A stretch of DNA of 16,029 nucleotides from UA16 sp042095135 (GTDB taxonomy: Bacteria > Bacteroidota > Bacteroidia > Flavobacteriales_D > Sanyastnellaceae): NCBI GenBank assembly GCA_042095135.1, contig JBELBV010000048.1, forward strand, positions 1 through 16,029, read 5' to 3'. Made by a program: the position numbers and the translations under genes. Under the pieces are notes generated by a model, which was not told the origin of the DNA, made no database searches, and was given only the letters and a program-made list of their open reading frames with translations. Within the stretch, counting starts at the first letter, position 1. Each line of letters starts with the position of its first letter. Below, piece by piece: positions 15,460 through 16,029 of this stretch.

Positions 15460-16017
15460 ATGTCTTCTTCCACCGTTCAGTCCATTGGCGATCGCATCAC
15501 CTATGCATGGCACGAGGATGCGCTGACCATCATTATCAATCAAGCCATTCCACGCACCCAGCAGATGATGTTGGAAGGGTGGTTCTTGGCGTGGTTGGGT
15601 GTGGGAGCAGCTACCGCGATGGAGATGGCCGGTGCCAACGGGAGCGACCGTACCTTCTTTCTCATCTTCATGGCCTTCTGGGCCTTCTTTGCGTTCCGTG
15701 TGCTCAAAGTCATTCTTTGGCGGCGAATCGGACGAGAAATGGTCCGTATCACAGCGGAAGGCATGAGTGTCAAAAACGCCTTCAACGACCTTGGCCGGGC
15801 GCGTTTCTTCATCAAAGACAACATCAAAAAGATGGAAGTCGTGCAACGCGATCCCGCGAAATTCATGCAAAACCTCGACCAAAGCTTTTGGATCATGGGC
15901 GGCGACTCCCTGCAGTTCACCTACCTCCGCGGCCGTTTCGTCCTCGGTAAGCAACTCGACAACAGATCCGCGGCACAACTAGCCAAGCTGATTGACAAGG
16001 GACTAAGAAAGTTCTGA
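15460..16017 (+). CDS. Small membrane protein of unknown function, two transmembrane helices
   Basis: I do not recognise a named family. The 185-residue protein has a polar N-terminus (1-35), a hydrophobic helix at about 38-56 (GWFLAWLGVGAATAMEMAG), a short loop, and a strongly hydrophobic aromatic helix at about 64-86 (TFFLIFMAFWAFFAFRVLKV). A basic stop, RRIGREM, follows. The remaining 95 residues are soluble and beta-rich in appearance (GDSLQFTYLRGRFVLGKQLD) and end in a basic helix, LAKLIDKGLRKF. The layout, a hairpin of two helices and then a cytoplasmic domain, resembles small PH-like membrane proteins, but this is only a shape resemblance. The ATG lies 10 bases after bshA, so it is probably the last or a late gene of the operon. 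Nothing further is seen in the 12 bases after its stop codon. Confidence 0.75.
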   Translation: MSSSTVQSIGDRITYAWHEDALTIIINQAIPRTQQMMLEGWFLAWLGVGAATAMEMAGANGSDRTFFLIFMAFWAFFAFRVLKVILWRRIGREMVRITAEGMSVKNAFNDLGRARFFIKDNIKKMEVVQRDPAKFMQNLDQSFWIMGGDSLQFTYLRGRFVLGKQLDNRSAAQLAKLIDKGLRKF

Positions 16018-16029
16018 CGCGTGTAGTTC

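Noticed and set aside
1..16029. Mobile elements, CRISPR arrays, tRNA or rRNA genes
   Set aside because: I saw no transposase or integrase, no regularly spaced direct repeats, and no tRNA-like or rRNA-like stretch; coding genes fill nearly the whole window.

Overview
The window reads as a chromosomal segment of a free-living Bacteroidota bacterium, most likely from Flavobacteriales or a close order. The evidence is a secreted protein with a type B T9SS sorting domain, a PorQ-type T9SS protein, the Bacteroidetes-only GlmU-like family, BshA (bacillithiol synthesis), the lon-porQ-cmk gene order, and candidate promoters of the Bacteroidetes form TTG-N16..19-TAnnTTTG. GC content looks a little above 50 %, high for Flavobacteriales, so the family cannot be fixed from this sequence. 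Coding density is very high and no stretch over 300 bases lacks a gene. I found no rRNA, tRNA, insertion sequence, CRISPR array or phage gene.

Left half, minus strand (1-5876). In transcription order: a MerR-type regulator with a cobalamin-binding domain (CarH/LitR type), an ECF sigma factor with no visible anti-sigma gene, a 1078-residue secreted choice-of-anchor L / PKD-like repeat protein with a type B T9SS sorting domain, and an FucP/GluP-type sugar transporter cut by the window edge. The 144-base gap upstream of the sigma gene is the most structured non-coding DNA here. It holds a good Bacteroidetes promoter, a TTGAAC-N10-GTTCAA inverted repeat over its -33 element, and three copies of a TTGTTTAAAG-like 10-mer spaced about 22 and 53 bp, near whole helical turns.

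Right half, plus strand (5936-16017). A divergent promoter starts a GlmU-like gene. After 94 bases come six tightly packed genes: lon, porQ, cmk, a GH3 glycosidase fused to a class-C beta-lactamase-like serine hydrolase, bshA, and a small two-helix membrane protein. Spacings are 2 and 30 bases, two 4-base ATGA overlaps, then 10 bases, so this is probably one operon. It mixes protein quality control, T9SS, nucleotide metabolism, cell-wall fragment recycling and thiol synthesis. Amino sugars link three members: the GlmU-like protein (predicted UDP-GlcNAc synthesis), the NagZ-like domain (predicted GlcNAc release) and BshA (uses UDP-GlcNAc).

Most genes belong to known families. The best candidate for something undescribed is the MerR(B12)-ECF sigma pair with its elaborate operator region. 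It resembles light-sensing LitR/LitS or CarH systems, but here it sits beside a T9SS surface protein gene rather than carotenoid genes.
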